From: Candidatus Raymondbacteria bacterium RIFOXYA2_FULL_49_16 | Lineage (GTDB): Bacteria; Fibrobacterota; OXYB2-FULL-49-7; XYB2-FULL-49-35 | NCBI GenBank assembly: GCA_001789205.1 | Contig: MFYT01000023.1 | Span: forward strand, 1 to 64,000 | Reading direction: 5' to 3' | DNA: 64,000 nt | Shown: positions 34,505-43,224 of the stretch, in pieces | Position numbering within the stretch: position 1 is the stretch's first letter | Layout of the letters: every line of letters starts with the position of its first letter | Made by a program: the position numbers and the translations under genes | The notes under the pieces: model-generated | Database searches by the model: none | Seen by the model: only the letters and a program-made list of their open reading frames with translations | What the model was told of the DNA's origin: nothing

Positions 34505-35371
34505 ATGCATACAGTACTTCGAAAACCAGCATGGCTTAAAAAACCTATACGTGAAAGCGACGGGCGTCGCAGCGTCGAACATATACTCCAGCGGCAGGGC
34601 TTACATACCGTCTGCCGCGAAGCGTGCTGTCCCAATCTTTCGGAATGTTTTGCCAGGGGCACGGCCACTTTCCTGCTCATGGGAGCGCGCTGCACACGGG
34701 CGTGCCGCTTCTGCGCCGTGGATCATGGCGTTCCATCGCCGCTCGATTCCGGCGAACCGGTACGAATTGCCGCCGCAGCTCGTGACATGGGATTACGGCA
34801 TGCGGTACTTACCTCGGTCACGCGCGACGATCTTCAGGACGGGGGAGCCGCCCATTTTTGCGCCGCCATTTCCGCTCTCCGGAGAACATCGCCCGGTATT
34901 GTCGTGGAAGCGCTCACCCCCGATTTTCAGGGGAGCGAGGCTGCGCTTGCTGCGCTTGCGGAACACGCCCCGGATATTTTCAACCATAATGTTGAAACCG
35001 TACCGCGGCTCTACCATATCAGGCCCGGCGCCTTGTTCGAACGCTCGCTCTCGGTGCTTGCCTGTGCCAGAGCGCTTATGCCCGGGGCGCGGATAAAATC
35101 AGGCCTCATGGTCGGTCTGGGTGAGACCCGGGACGAAGTTTTTGAGACAATTGCCCGGCTCAGACAGAGCGGTTGCGATATGCTCTGCGTGGGACAATAC
35201 CTTGCCCCCTCTAGGGCCCATGAGCCGGTTGTCGAATATGTCACCCCAGGCCAATTCGACGAATATCGGGACCACGCGCTGTCGCTGGGCTTTTCCGGGG
35301 CTTTGTGCGGGCCTTTTGTACGCAGTTCGTACATGGCCGATACGGTAACAGTGGAAACAGAGACAGTGTAA
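34505..35371 (+). CDS. lipA: Lipoyl synthase
   Basis: The 288-residue radical SAM enzyme has both iron-sulfur sites: the auxiliary one in CREACCPNLSECF and the SAM one in CTRACRFC. It also has FNHNVETVPRLY, SGLMVGLGET and RSSYMAD near the C-terminus. It inserts sulfur into octanoyl groups of carrier proteins. It is placed between rpoN and hpf, unlike the usual synteny. No Shine-Dalgarno is visible before the ATG, which follows a repeat. Confidence 0.95.
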   Translation: MHTVLRKPAWLKKPIRESDGRRSVEHILQRQGLHTVCREACCPNLSECFARGTATFLLMGARCTRACRFCAVDHGVPSPLDSGEPVRIAAAARDMGLRHAVLTSVTRDDLQDGGAAHFCAAISALRRTSPGIVVEALTPDFQGSEAALAALAEHAPDIFNHNVETVPRLYHIRPGALFERSLSVLACARALMPGARIKSGLMVGLGETRDEVFETIARLRQSGCDMLCVGQYLAPSRAHEPVVEYVTPGQFDEYRDHALSLGFSGALCGPFVRSSYMADTVTVETETV

Positions 35372-35397
35372 AACACTATATTTCAAAGGGAGAACAC

Positions 35398-35727
35398 ATG
35401 AACATCCAATTTACGGCGCGTCATTTCACCGCTTCTGACATGCTCAGGGAAAGCATCACCGACCAGGTTCGCGACCTCACCCGGTTTTTTGAAAACATCA
35501 TTTCAGTGCATGTCGTTCTTGACGCCGAGGACAAGCTCAGACGCACCGCTGAACTGGTTGTTGCCACCAGAGGGAAGAGCATAACCGGAAAGGGGAGCGG
35601 CGAAAATATGGGCAAGGCCGTTGATCAAGCCTTTTCAAAAGTTGAGCGGCAACTGAAAAAACTGAACCAGAAGATAAAGGGCCATAAAGAAAAGGGCTTG
35701 CGCAAAACAATGCAGGAGTCCATGTAA
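35398..35727 (+). CDS. hpf: Ribosome hibernation promoting factor, short form
   Basis: The start at 35398 has AAAGGGAG upstream. The 109-residue protein has the S30AE fold (MNIQFTARHFTASDMLRESI, LTRFFENIISVHVVLD, GENMGKAVDQAFSKVERQLK) and a basic tail, and lacks the dimerising C-terminal domain of long HPF. It stores 70S ribosomes in stationary phase. Confidence 0.9.
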   Translation: MNIQFTARHFTASDMLRESITDQVRDLTRFFENIISVHVVLDAEDKLRRTAELVVATRGKSITGKGSGENMGKAVDQAFSKVERQLKKLNQKIKGHKEKGLRKTMQESM

Positions 35728-35741
35728 TTCCGGAGGTTTTC

Positions 35742-36719
35742 TTGGGAGATTTTGTCCTCAGTAAAAAGAAGCAGAGCATCACGGCCGACGAGCTTTTTTC
35801 AAAGAATGCGGACCTGTTTAAGACGCGTTTTCTTACTGGAAAAAAGGGGCTGGGCCGCAAGATAGAGTCGCACGAAATACACTATCCCGCGCTCGCGCTC
35901 ACCGGGTTTCTTGACCGGTTTGCCTTCAAGAAAATCCAGTTTATATCCGAGATCGAATGGCATTACCTGGGCGCGCAATCGCCCGCGCGCCGAAAAGAGT
36001 GCGTTGCCAAAATATGCGAGTTCGCCATTCCCGCCATCGTGGTCACGCGCGGCCGCAAAGTGCACAATGAACTTTTTGACGCCTGCAGGAAATTCCATGT
36101 TCCCTTCTACAGCACGCCCCTTTCCTCCCAGGACCTCCATTTTAAGATGTCGGATTTTCTCGAGGAGTATTTTGCGCCGCGCATTACCCTGCACTCAAGC
36201 CTTGTCGACGTCTATGGCATTGGCCTTCTCTATACGGGCAAGAGCGGCATCGGCAAGAGCGAGTGTGTTCTCGATCTGGTCGAACGGGGCCACCGTCTGG
36301 TTGCTGACGATATTGTCACGGTCATGAAAAAGGGGAACACCCTTATTGGAAGCGGCAGTCCGCTCCTGGGTCACCATATGGAAATCAGGGGCGTGGGCAT
36401 TATTAACATCGAGGCGCTTTTCGGGGTGCGGGCCATTCGTATGAACAAGAAGATCGAAGTCATGGTCGAGTTAGTCGAATGGGGAAACAGCGCCAACTAC
36501 GAACGGTTGGGCCTTGACGAGACCACCACCGGCATCCTGGACGTGCCTGTTGACAAGATCACCATCCCTATTTTCCCGGGGAAGAACATAACTGTCATTT
36601 CCGAGGTCATTGCCATGAATAAACTGCTGAAAATGAACGGGATCAATTCCGCGGCAGAATTCAACCAGCGGCTGTTGAAAACATTGCAGAACAAACAACA
36701 ATCAAGGAGCGGGACATGA
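35742..36719 (+). CDS. hprK: HPr kinase/phosphorylase
   Basis: It starts at a TTG with GGAGG 5 bases upstream. The 325-residue protein has the P-loop GKSGIGKS (166-173), the preceding catalytic His in ITLHSSLVDVYGIG (His151) and the signature EIRGVGIINIEALFG. The N-terminal domain (1-130) is normal. It phosphorylates Ser46 of HPr, which is encoded two genes downstream and has that residue. Its stop overlaps the next start by 4 bases. Confidence 0.95.
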   Translation: MGDFVLSKKKQSITADELFSKNADLFKTRFLTGKKGLGRKIESHEIHYPALALTGFLDRFAFKKIQFISEIEWHYLGAQSPARRKECVAKICEFAIPAIVVTRGRKVHNELFDACRKFHVPFYSTPLSSQDLHFKMSDFLEEYFAPRITLHSSLVDVYGIGLLYTGKSGIGKSECVLDLVERGHRLVADDIVTVMKKGNTLIGSGSPLLGHHMEIRGVGIINIEALFGVRAIRMNKKIEVMVELVEWGNSANYERLGLDETTTGILDVPVDKITIPIFPGKNITVISEVIAMNKLLKMNGINSAAEFNQRLLKTLQNKQQSRSGT

Positions 36720-37621
36720 GGACGCGCAGGACCGATTTTATCGTCGGATTCGTCATTACGGTCGCATTGATCATTCTTGTCGCCGGGGTCATATACCTCA
36801 AGGAATACAGCATCGGCAAGGAGACGCGCGCCGTGTACGCGCTGTTCGAGGACATTGGTACCCTTTCCGTGGGCGACCCGGTCAAGATAAACGGCGTGAA
36901 AATGGGCAAGGTGGTCTCTCGTGAGCTCCAGGGCAACATGGTGCTGGTGGGCATGGAGATCGACGCCACTGTCGTGATTCCCTCTGATTCGCGCATCACC
37001 ATCCAGAACGTGGGTCTCATGGGCGAACGCATGATTGGTGTCCGCCTGGGCAGCGACCCGCGGCCCATTGACCCCGCAGTTCCTATGAAGGGTTACTTCG
37101 ACAGCGGGATCGCCGAGGCGATGGGCATGCTTGGCGAAGTCTTCGGCGACGCCAAGGAACTCGTGGTGCTGGTGCGCAAGCTTGCCGACCAGACCGTCGC
37201 CAACGATGAATTCGTCCAACTCTTCAAGACGCTGACCCAGCGGCTCGACCGGCTGTCATTTTCAGTAGAACGCCTGGTGAACGACAACGAGGCGCAGCTT
37301 AACACGGTAGTAAAAGACGTCCAGTACTCCACGACCGAGCTCAAGTCGCTGCTCCAGAACAATCGCGACAAGATACAAGTCATTGTCGATAATTTATCCA
37401 CCGCCTCGGTCAGCGCTGACCAGTTGATTAAACGCGCTGATAAAATAGCGAACGACGCCCAGCAAATACTTGCTAAAATCGCGAGCGACAGCAGCACTGT
37501 GGGTCAGATCATGCAGGACAAAGAGCTGTATAGCACGCTGAAAAGTACCGTCACCCAGGCTGATTCGCTCCTGAAAACCATCAATAAGCAGGGAAAACTA
37601 AAAGTAAAGATAGGGTTCTAA
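36716..37621 (+). CDS. MCE/MlaD-family lipid-transport protein
   Basis: The 301-residue protein has one N-terminal membrane anchor (FIVGFVITVALIILVAGVIY), an MCE domain (ALFEDIGTLSVGDPVKINGV, KMGKVVSRE, ITIQNVGLMGERMIGVRLG) and a long helical C-terminal part (about 140-300) that probably forms the periplasmic needle or coiled coil. MlaD-like proteins carry phospholipids between the two membranes with an MlaEF-type ABC transporter, which is not present here. It overlaps hprK by 4 bases and ptsH follows after 6 bases. Confidence 0.85.
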   Translation: MRTRRTDFIVGFVITVALIILVAGVIYLKEYSIGKETRAVYALFEDIGTLSVGDPVKINGVKMGKVVSRELQGNMVLVGMEIDATVVIPSDSRITIQNVGLMGERMIGVRLGSDPRPIDPAVPMKGYFDSGIAEAMGMLGEVFGDAKELVVLVRKLADQTVANDEFVQLFKTLTQRLDRLSFSVERLVNDNEAQLNTVVKDVQYSTTELKSLLQNNRDKIQVIVDNLSTASVSADQLIKRADKIANDAQQILAKIASDSSTVGQIMQDKELYSTLKSTVTQADSLLKTINKQGKLKVKIGF

Positions 37622-37627
37622 TGTCCT

Positions 37628-37906
37628 ATGGTAGAACGCATTGTTGAGATCAAAAACAAGTATGGGCTGCACGCGCGGCCCTCAGCCGCTTTTGTCCAGG
37701 CGGCAAGCCAGTTCAAGTCCGACATCTTCGTGGTCAACGATGATAAATTGGCGAACGGCAAGAGCATTATCTCCATCATGGTCCTTGCCGCCGAATGCGG
37801 GGCCAAGATAACTCTCCGCATCGAAGGCGAGGACGAAAATGAAGCAATGGCCGCCCTGGTCAAACTCATCGAGAACAAATTCAATATCAGAGAAGAAGAC
37901 TTGTAG
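37628..37906 (+). CDS. ptsH: Phosphocarrier protein HPr
   Basis: The 92-residue protein has the phosphorylation site His15 in GLHARPSAAF and the regulatory Ser46 in ANGKSIISIM, so it can be used both by enzyme I and by HprK. ptsI begins 3 bases after its stop. Confidence 0.95.
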   Translation: MVERIVEIKNKYGLHARPSAAFVQAASQFKSDIFVVNDDKLANGKSIISIMVLAAECGAKITLRIEGEDENEAMAALVKLIENKFNIREEDL

Positions 37907-37909
37907 GCC

Positions 37910-39688
37910 ATGAAGACCTTGTCCGGCATCCCGGCCTCCCCGGGTATCGCCATTGGCCTCATCCACGTCATCAACCAGGAAGAACTAAGCATCAAGGAGA
38001 TCACCCTTGATACTCCCGGGAAGGTGCAATCCGAGGTTGAAAATTTTACCCTAGCGCTGCGGAAGACCGAAGAGGAGCTTGTTGCGGTCCAGAAAATGCT
38101 CCGTAGCCATCTGGGCAAGGACGAGGCGAGCATCTTTGACGCACATCTTCACATCCTCAAGGACATCGCCATTTCCCAGAAAACCGCGGCTATCATAAAA
38201 AACGAGAAGAAGAACGCGGCCTTTGCCCTTAAAAGAGTGGTGGACGAGACTATTGTCGCCTTCAATGCGATGCAAGACGATTATCTGCGCCAGCGGGTTC
38301 TTGATGTTCAGGATGTTTACAAGCGGGTGCTCAATCATTTGGTTGAGGATTTCGTAACCGGCGTGGACCCGGTTGACCTGTCCGAGAAATCGGTTTTTGT
38401 GGCGCGGTCGCTTGGCCCCTACGACTTCGCTTTTTTCGAGCAGGGCAGCATGCTGGGCGTGGTGACCGAGACGGGTGGTGCGGCCTCGCATTTTGCCATT
38501 ATCGCGCGGTCGCTCGATATTCCCGCGGTTGTGGGATGCGAAGGAGTCACGCTTACCGCTGTAAACGGCGCCACTATCATTATCGACGGTGGACATGGTA
38601 CGGTCATTCTCAACCCTGATTCTGATACCCTGGAAAAATATTCCCGGCAACAGAAACGGTATATCAGCCGGGAGCAGAAACTTTTTGCTCAGCGTGATCT
38701 GCCGCCGATTACCATCGACGGCCGTATGATCGACATTGCGGCCAATCTCGAACTGCCTTCGGAAATCACCTCCATCCTTGAGCATGGATGCCGGAATATC
38801 GGGCTTTGCCGCACCGAGTTTCTCTATCTGCTGAAAAAAAGCCCGCCGACTGAGGAGGAACAGTTTCAGACCTACAGCGATTTCCTCAAGAAAATGCACC
38901 CGGGATATGTCATCATTCGCACGTTCGATCTGGGTGGCGATAAAATATCCGGTATGATCAAGACCGAGTCCGAGGCGAATCCGGCGCTGGGTTGGCGCGC
39001 TATACGCATCTGCCTGGACGAAGAAGATCTTTTCCGGACCCAGTTGCGCGCCATTCTGCGCGCCTCAATTTTTGGCAATCTCAAGGTCATGTTTCCCATG
39101 ATCTCGTCGGTCGAAGAACTGCGACGCGCCCTGAAGATTTACAACGAGGTCAAAAAAGAATTACTTGGCAAGCTCGTGCCCGTGAGCGAGCGCATCGATG
39201 TGGGCGTTATGATAGAGGTACCCTCCGCGGCCCTTGTCGCGGACGAGTTGGCCAAAGAGGTCGATTTTTTCTCCATCGGCACCAATGATCTTACCCAGTT
39301 TCTGTTGGCCGTTGACCGGGGCAACAAGCGCCTGGCCCCTCTCTTTGACTCCCACAATCCCGCGGTGCTTAAAATGATCAAGTCCGTCATAAACGCCGCG
39401 CATAGCAATGGCATCTGGGTTGGTGTGTGCGGGGAAATGGCAGGCAATCCCCTGTCGGCGCTGCTTCTGCTTGGTATGGGCGCTGACGAACTTTCCATGA
39501 ATACGATTTCAGTGCTCGAGATAAAGCGCATTATCCGTTCAATCACTTTTGACGAGATCAGGAGCGTTGTCGAGGAAGCCCTGACTCTTGAGTCGTCACG
39601 GAAGATTAGTGTATTTTTACAGCGCAAATTCAGGAAGAAGGTTTCCTTCAGCCATTTATATCAGGAAGTCTTCAAGGTAAAATCATGA
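37910..39688 (+). CDS. ptsI: PTS enzyme I (phosphoenolpyruvate-protein phosphotransferase)
   Basis: The 592-residue protein has the phospho-His site in GGAASHFAIIARSLDIPAVV and the PEP-binding barrel with IGLCRTEFLYL, TFDLGGDK, NPALGWRAIRI, MFPMISSVEEL, GVMIEVPSAA, FFSIGTNDLTQFLLAVDRGN and VGVCGEMAGNP. Length is normal. No EII gene is seen, so HPr and enzyme I may feed EII genes elsewhere or serve regulation. Its stop overlaps the hom start by 4 bases. Confidence 0.95.
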   Translation: MKTLSGIPASPGIAIGLIHVINQEELSIKEITLDTPGKVQSEVENFTLALRKTEEELVAVQKMLRSHLGKDEASIFDAHLHILKDIAISQKTAAIIKNEKKNAAFALKRVVDETIVAFNAMQDDYLRQRVLDVQDVYKRVLNHLVEDFVTGVDPVDLSEKSVFVARSLGPYDFAFFEQGSMLGVVTETGGAASHFAIIARSLDIPAVVGCEGVTLTAVNGATIIIDGGHGTVILNPDSDTLEKYSRQQKRYISREQKLFAQRDLPPITIDGRMIDIAANLELPSEITSILEHGCRNIGLCRTEFLYLLKKSPPTEEEQFQTYSDFLKKMHPGYVIIRTFDLGGDKISGMIKTESEANPALGWRAIRICLDEEDLFRTQLRAILRASIFGNLKVMFPMISSVEELRRALKIYNEVKKELLGKLVPVSERIDVGVMIEVPSAALVADELAKEVDFFSIGTNDLTQFLLAVDRGNKRLAPLFDSHNPAVLKMIKSVINAAHSNGIWVGVCGEMAGNPLSALLLLGMGADELSMNTISVLEIKRIIRSITFDEIRSVVEEALTLESSRKISVFLQRKFRKKVSFSHLYQEVFKVKS

Positions 39689-40998
39689 AAAAGAAACCGT
39701 TTCGCATCGGCATTGTCGGCTTTGGCACTGTTGGCCGCGGCACAGCGCAGATTCTTCTGCTCGAGCGCGAACGCATGGCGCGCCAGGCGGGGGTTGACAT
39801 CGAGCTTGCGCGCATTGCCGATGTGCGGACCGATCTGGGCGATACCCTGGGTTTAGGCCCCGGGGTCTTTACCACTGATTTTCGCGCCATTATCAACGAT
39901 CCCTCCATCGATGTTGTCGTTGAACTGGTGGGCGGAACTACCATTGCGGCCAGTGTTATCACCGAGACGCTCAAGGCGGGAAAGCACGCGGTTACCGCGA
40001 ACAAGGCGCTCCTGGCCGAACAGGGCAACCTGCTTTTTGCCATGGCCCGCGAACAGGAGCGTATGATCGGCTTTGAGGCCGCGGTGTGCGGCGGCATCCC
40101 GGTCATCCGTTCGCTGCGCGAAGGCCTGGCCGGTAATACCATTCAGTCGCTTTTCGGCATTGTGAACGGCACGGCGAATTTTATCCTCTCCAAAATGCGG
40201 TTCGAGAAACTCACCTTTAAAGCGGCGCTCAAGGAGGCGCAACGTCTGGGGTTTGCCGAGGCAGACCCCACGTTTGATATCAAGGGTATTGATTCCGCGC
40301 ATAAGATATCAATCCTCGCGTCCCTTGCCTTTGGACAGTTTTATCGCTACCAGGACTTTCATATCGAAGGTATAACCGCCATTTCTGACCTCGACATCAC
40401 CTATGCTGAAGAGATGGGGTATGTGATCAAGCTTCTGGGCGTGGCTATCATGACCCCATCTGGCCGGCCCTTCATATCCATTGCCCCGACGCTCATTCCC
40501 GCTGACGAGATACTTGCCGCGGTCAATTACGAATACAATGGCGTGTTCATCAAAGGTAATTTTGTGGGCCACACGCTCTATACGGGCAAGGGCGCGGGCG
40601 GTCTTCCCACAGGTAGCGCTGTGGTCAGCGATATCGTCCATATAGCCCGGTACGGGGCATGCGAGAAGGACTACTTGCTCATGTACCCGGACGGCGTGCA
40701 TGGCAGCGTGGTTTCCATTGATGAGATCGAGGCCGAATACTATATCAGGCTTACCGCGTTCGACAAACCCGGTGTCATGGCAAAAATATCGGGCGTGCTC
40801 GGCGCGCACGGCATCAGTATCGCCACGCTTATGCAAAAGGAGAGTACGGTCAAGGGCGACGCGATTATTGTCATTAAGACGCATGCCTCGCTTTCGCGTA
40901 ATGTCCGCAGCGCGCTTGACGAAGTAAACCGACTCGATGTCACTGTGGAAAAGGCGGTCAAATTACGTATTATCAATGACTTATATAAACAACAGTAA
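39685..40998 (+). CDS. hom: Homoserine dehydrogenase
   Basis: The 437-residue protein has the NAD(P) loop GIVGFGTVGRGTAQ, then VVVELVGGTTIA, TANKALLAEQG, AAVCGGIPVIRSLREGLAGN, GIVNGTANFILSKM, FAEADPTFDIKGIDSAHKIS and GAGGLPTGSAVVSD. A C-terminal ACT domain (about 350-430) suggests feedback control, usually by threonine. With lysC it provides the aspartate branch. Confidence 0.95.
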   Translation: MKKKPFRIGIVGFGTVGRGTAQILLLERERMARQAGVDIELARIADVRTDLGDTLGLGPGVFTTDFRAIINDPSIDVVVELVGGTTIAASVITETLKAGKHAVTANKALLAEQGNLLFAMAREQERMIGFEAAVCGGIPVIRSLREGLAGNTIQSLFGIVNGTANFILSKMRFEKLTFKAALKEAQRLGFAEADPTFDIKGIDSAHKISILASLAFGQFYRYQDFHIEGITAISDLDITYAEEMGYVIKLLGVAIMTPSGRPFISIAPTLIPADEILAAVNYEYNGVFIKGNFVGHTLYTGKGAGGLPTGSAVVSDIVHIARYGACEKDYLLMYPDGVHGSVVSIDEIEAEYYIRLTAFDKPGVMAKISGVLGAHGISIATLMQKESTVKGDAIIVIKTHASLSRNVRSALDEVNRLDVTVEKAVKLRIINDLYKQQ

Positions 40999-41013
40999 AA
41001 AGGAGACGTTGGT

Positions 41014-42228
41014 TTGAAGATCATTACGCAGAAGTACGGCGGCTCGTCGGTGGCCACTACGGAAAAGATAAGGAGAATAGCCGAGAAAGTTAAAAAGCGG
41101 GTCGATGGCGGGTACAAGCTCATCGTGGTCCTTTCAGCCATGGGAAAAACCACAGACAATCTCATTGCCTTGTCCGAGGAGATCACCCTCAAGCCTTCGG
41201 CGCGGGAAATGGACATGCTCCTTTCAACGGGCGAGCAAGTCACTATCGCGCTTTTCTCCATGGCCCTGCACGAGCTTAACGTGGGCGCGATTTCACTCAC
41301 GGGCCACCAGGCGGGTATTGTGACCGACACCGTGCACCGCAAGGCAAAGATCGTCTCCATTGATAACAACCGCATCATGAAGGAATTCGAGACCAACGAT
41401 GTGGTGGTCGTGGCCGGGTTCCAGGGCATTGACCAGGAACACAACATCTCCACGCTCGGCCGCGGCGGTTCCGACCTGTCGGCGGTGGCCATTGCCGCGG
41501 CGTTGCGCACCGAATGCTGCGAGATATACACTGACGTCGATGGCGTGTTTACCGCTGATCCGCGTATTGTTCCTGCGGCAAAGCATATTCCCGAGATTTC
41601 ATTTGACGAAATGCTTGAACTTGCATCGAGTGGGGCAAAGGTAATGCAGGCCCGTTCCATCGAATGCGGCAAGAAATACAATATGCCCATTTGGGTCAAA
41701 AACACCTTCAACGACACTACGGGAACACTAATTAAGGAGGAAGACGAGACTATGGAAAAGGTTATGATTCGCGGCGTCGCGCTCGAGAAAAAAGAAGCCA
41801 AGGTAACCCTTAAAAGCGTGCCTGACAAACCCGGTATTGCCGCGGAAGTGTTCAGCCGTCTTGGCGCGGGGAATATCAATGTTGACATGATTGTCCAAAA
41901 CAGCTCCACGGACGGTACAACCGACATCTCTTTTACCGCTCCCAAGGAAGACCTGCCGGTCATGATGGAAACCGCGAACAAGATAGCCAAGGAAATCGGC
42001 GCCCCCAAGGTCGATGTCAATCCCAGCATTGCAAAGGTATCCATTGTGGGTATTGGCATGCGCAGTCATGCGGGCGTTGCCGCAAAAATGTTCCGGGTAC
42101 TTGCGGACAACAATGTGAATATTGACATGATTTCGACCAGCGAGATCAAAATATCCGTGGTTGTCCCGGAAAAAGACGGCGAAAAGGCCATGCAGTCGCT
42201 CCACGCGGCATTTGAACTCGACAAATAG
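41014..42228 (+). CDS. lysC: Aspartate kinase (with internal start for a beta subunit)
   Basis: It begins at TTG (41014) with AGGAGA upstream. The 404-residue alpha form has KYGGSSVATTEKIRR, VVLSAMGKTTDNL, LSTGEQVTIALFSMAL, VAGFQGIDQEHNISTLGRGG, SDLSAVAIAAAL and YTDVDGVFTADPR. Two ACT domains fill about residues 260-404. Inside the gene AAGGAGG (41734-41740) precedes an in-frame ATG at 41752 (codon 247), which would give a 158-residue ACT-only beta subunit, the same arrangement as Bacillus subtilis aspartokinase II. Confidence 0.95.
   Translation: MKIITQKYGGSSVATTEKIRRIAEKVKKRVDGGYKLIVVLSAMGKTTDNLIALSEEITLKPSAREMDMLLSTGEQVTIALFSMALHELNVGAISLTGHQAGIVTDTVHRKAKIVSIDNNRIMKEFETNDVVVVAGFQGIDQEHNISTLGRGGSDLSAVAIAAALRTECCEIYTDVDGVFTADPRIVPAAKHIPEISFDEMLELASSGAKVMQARSIECGKKYNMPIWVKNTFNDTTGTLIKEEDETMEKVMIRGVALEKKEAKVTLKSVPDKPGIAAEVFSRLGAGNINVDMIVQNSSTDGTTDISFTAPKEDLPVMMETANKIAKEIGAPKVDVNPSIAKVSIVGIGMRSHAGVAAKMFRVLADNNVNIDMISTSEIKISVVVPEKDGEKAMQSLHAAFELDK
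41734..41754 (+). promoter_or_regulatory. Internal ribosome site and start codon in lysC
   Basis: A consensus AAGGAGG (41734-41740) lies 11 bases before an in-frame ATG (41752-41754) at codon 247, exactly where the kinase domain ends and the ACT domains begin. The spacing is slightly long. Confidence 0.6.
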
Positions 42229-42267
42229 GTTTTTCCCACGGCGTTCCTGAACGTCCAGAAGGGTCCC

Positions 42268-43203
42268 ATGCAGCTTCATGTTGCGGTCTTTGTGGTGTGC
42301 GGTCTTTTTTTACTTACTGGCGGCGCTGAATTTCTTGTACGGGGCAGTTCCCGTCTTGCTTTACGGCTCGGACTTTCTTCCCTTGTTGTCGGACTCACGG
42401 TCGTGGCTTTTGGCACCAGCGCGCCCGAACTTGTGGTCAGTATCAAAGCTGGATTAGACCGCGCGGGCGACATCGCGGTTGGCAATGTGGTGGGTTCCAA
42501 TATTTTCAACATCGCCGCCATCCTGGGGCTTGCCGCCCTGGTGCGTCCCCTGAGCGTTCACCGCCAGGTCCTCCGGATTGATACGCCGGTCCTGGTGGCT
42601 GTCTCGCTGCTGCTGGTCCTTTTTCTTCGCGACAGGGCCATTGGCCGCGGCGAGGCGCTGGTCTTTTTCGCGGGTATTGTCTCGTACGTTTGGTTTACGC
42701 TCTCTGCCAGCAGGAAACAAGCGGTCAACTCAATGGCGCGGGATGCCATACCGATTCCGGGTACCATCCCCAGCGATATCATTTTTATCCTTGCCGGTCT
42801 TGCGGCGCTTGTTTTTGGCTCCCGCCTTTTTGTCAGCGGTGCCACTGGCCTGGCCAGGGCATGGGGGGTTTCCGAAGCAGTGATTGGACTGACCATTGTG
42901 GCAGCAGGCACCAGTTTGCCGGAGCTTGCAACATCAGTTGTCGCCGCAGTAAAAAAAGAGACGGATATCGCCGTGGGGAACATTATTGGATCGAACATCT
43001 TCAATATTCTTGCTATATTAGGTATCTCCGGGTTGCTCACACCCCTTCAGGCGCAGGGCATCGGCAGTGCTGATGTCGGCGTCATGATGGCTGCCACGCT
43101 GATTCTGATTCCTTTCATGCGTACAGGATTTGTATTAAACCGTGTTGAAGGCGCCGTTCTTCTGGCGCTCTATTGCGGGTATGTGTGGTATCTTCTGCGG
43201 TAG
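42268..43203 (+). CDS. Calcium/sodium antiporter (CaCA family, YrbG-like)
   Basis: The 311-residue membrane protein has about 10 helices and two inverted copies of the ion-binding repeat: GTSAPELVVSIKAGL with GNVVGSNIFNIAAILG, and GTSLPELATSVVAAV with GNIIGSNIFNILAILG. The acidic residues of both alpha-repeats are present. It lies 39 bases after lysC and ends 21 bases before the rhamnosidase gene. Confidence 0.92.
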   Translation: MQLHVAVFVVCGLFLLTGGAEFLVRGSSRLALRLGLSSLVVGLTVVAFGTSAPELVVSIKAGLDRAGDIAVGNVVGSNIFNIAAILGLAALVRPLSVHRQVLRIDTPVLVAVSLLLVLFLRDRAIGRGEALVFFAGIVSYVWFTLSASRKQAVNSMARDAIPIPGTIPSDIIFILAGLAALVFGSRLFVSGATGLARAWGVSEAVIGLTIVAAGTSLPELATSVVAAVKKETDIAVGNIIGSNIFNILAILGISGLLTPLQAQGIGSADVGVMMAATLILIPFMRTGFVLNRVEGAVLLALYCGYVWYLLR

Positions 43204-43224
43204 CCAATAAAAGTGTTTAAAAAG

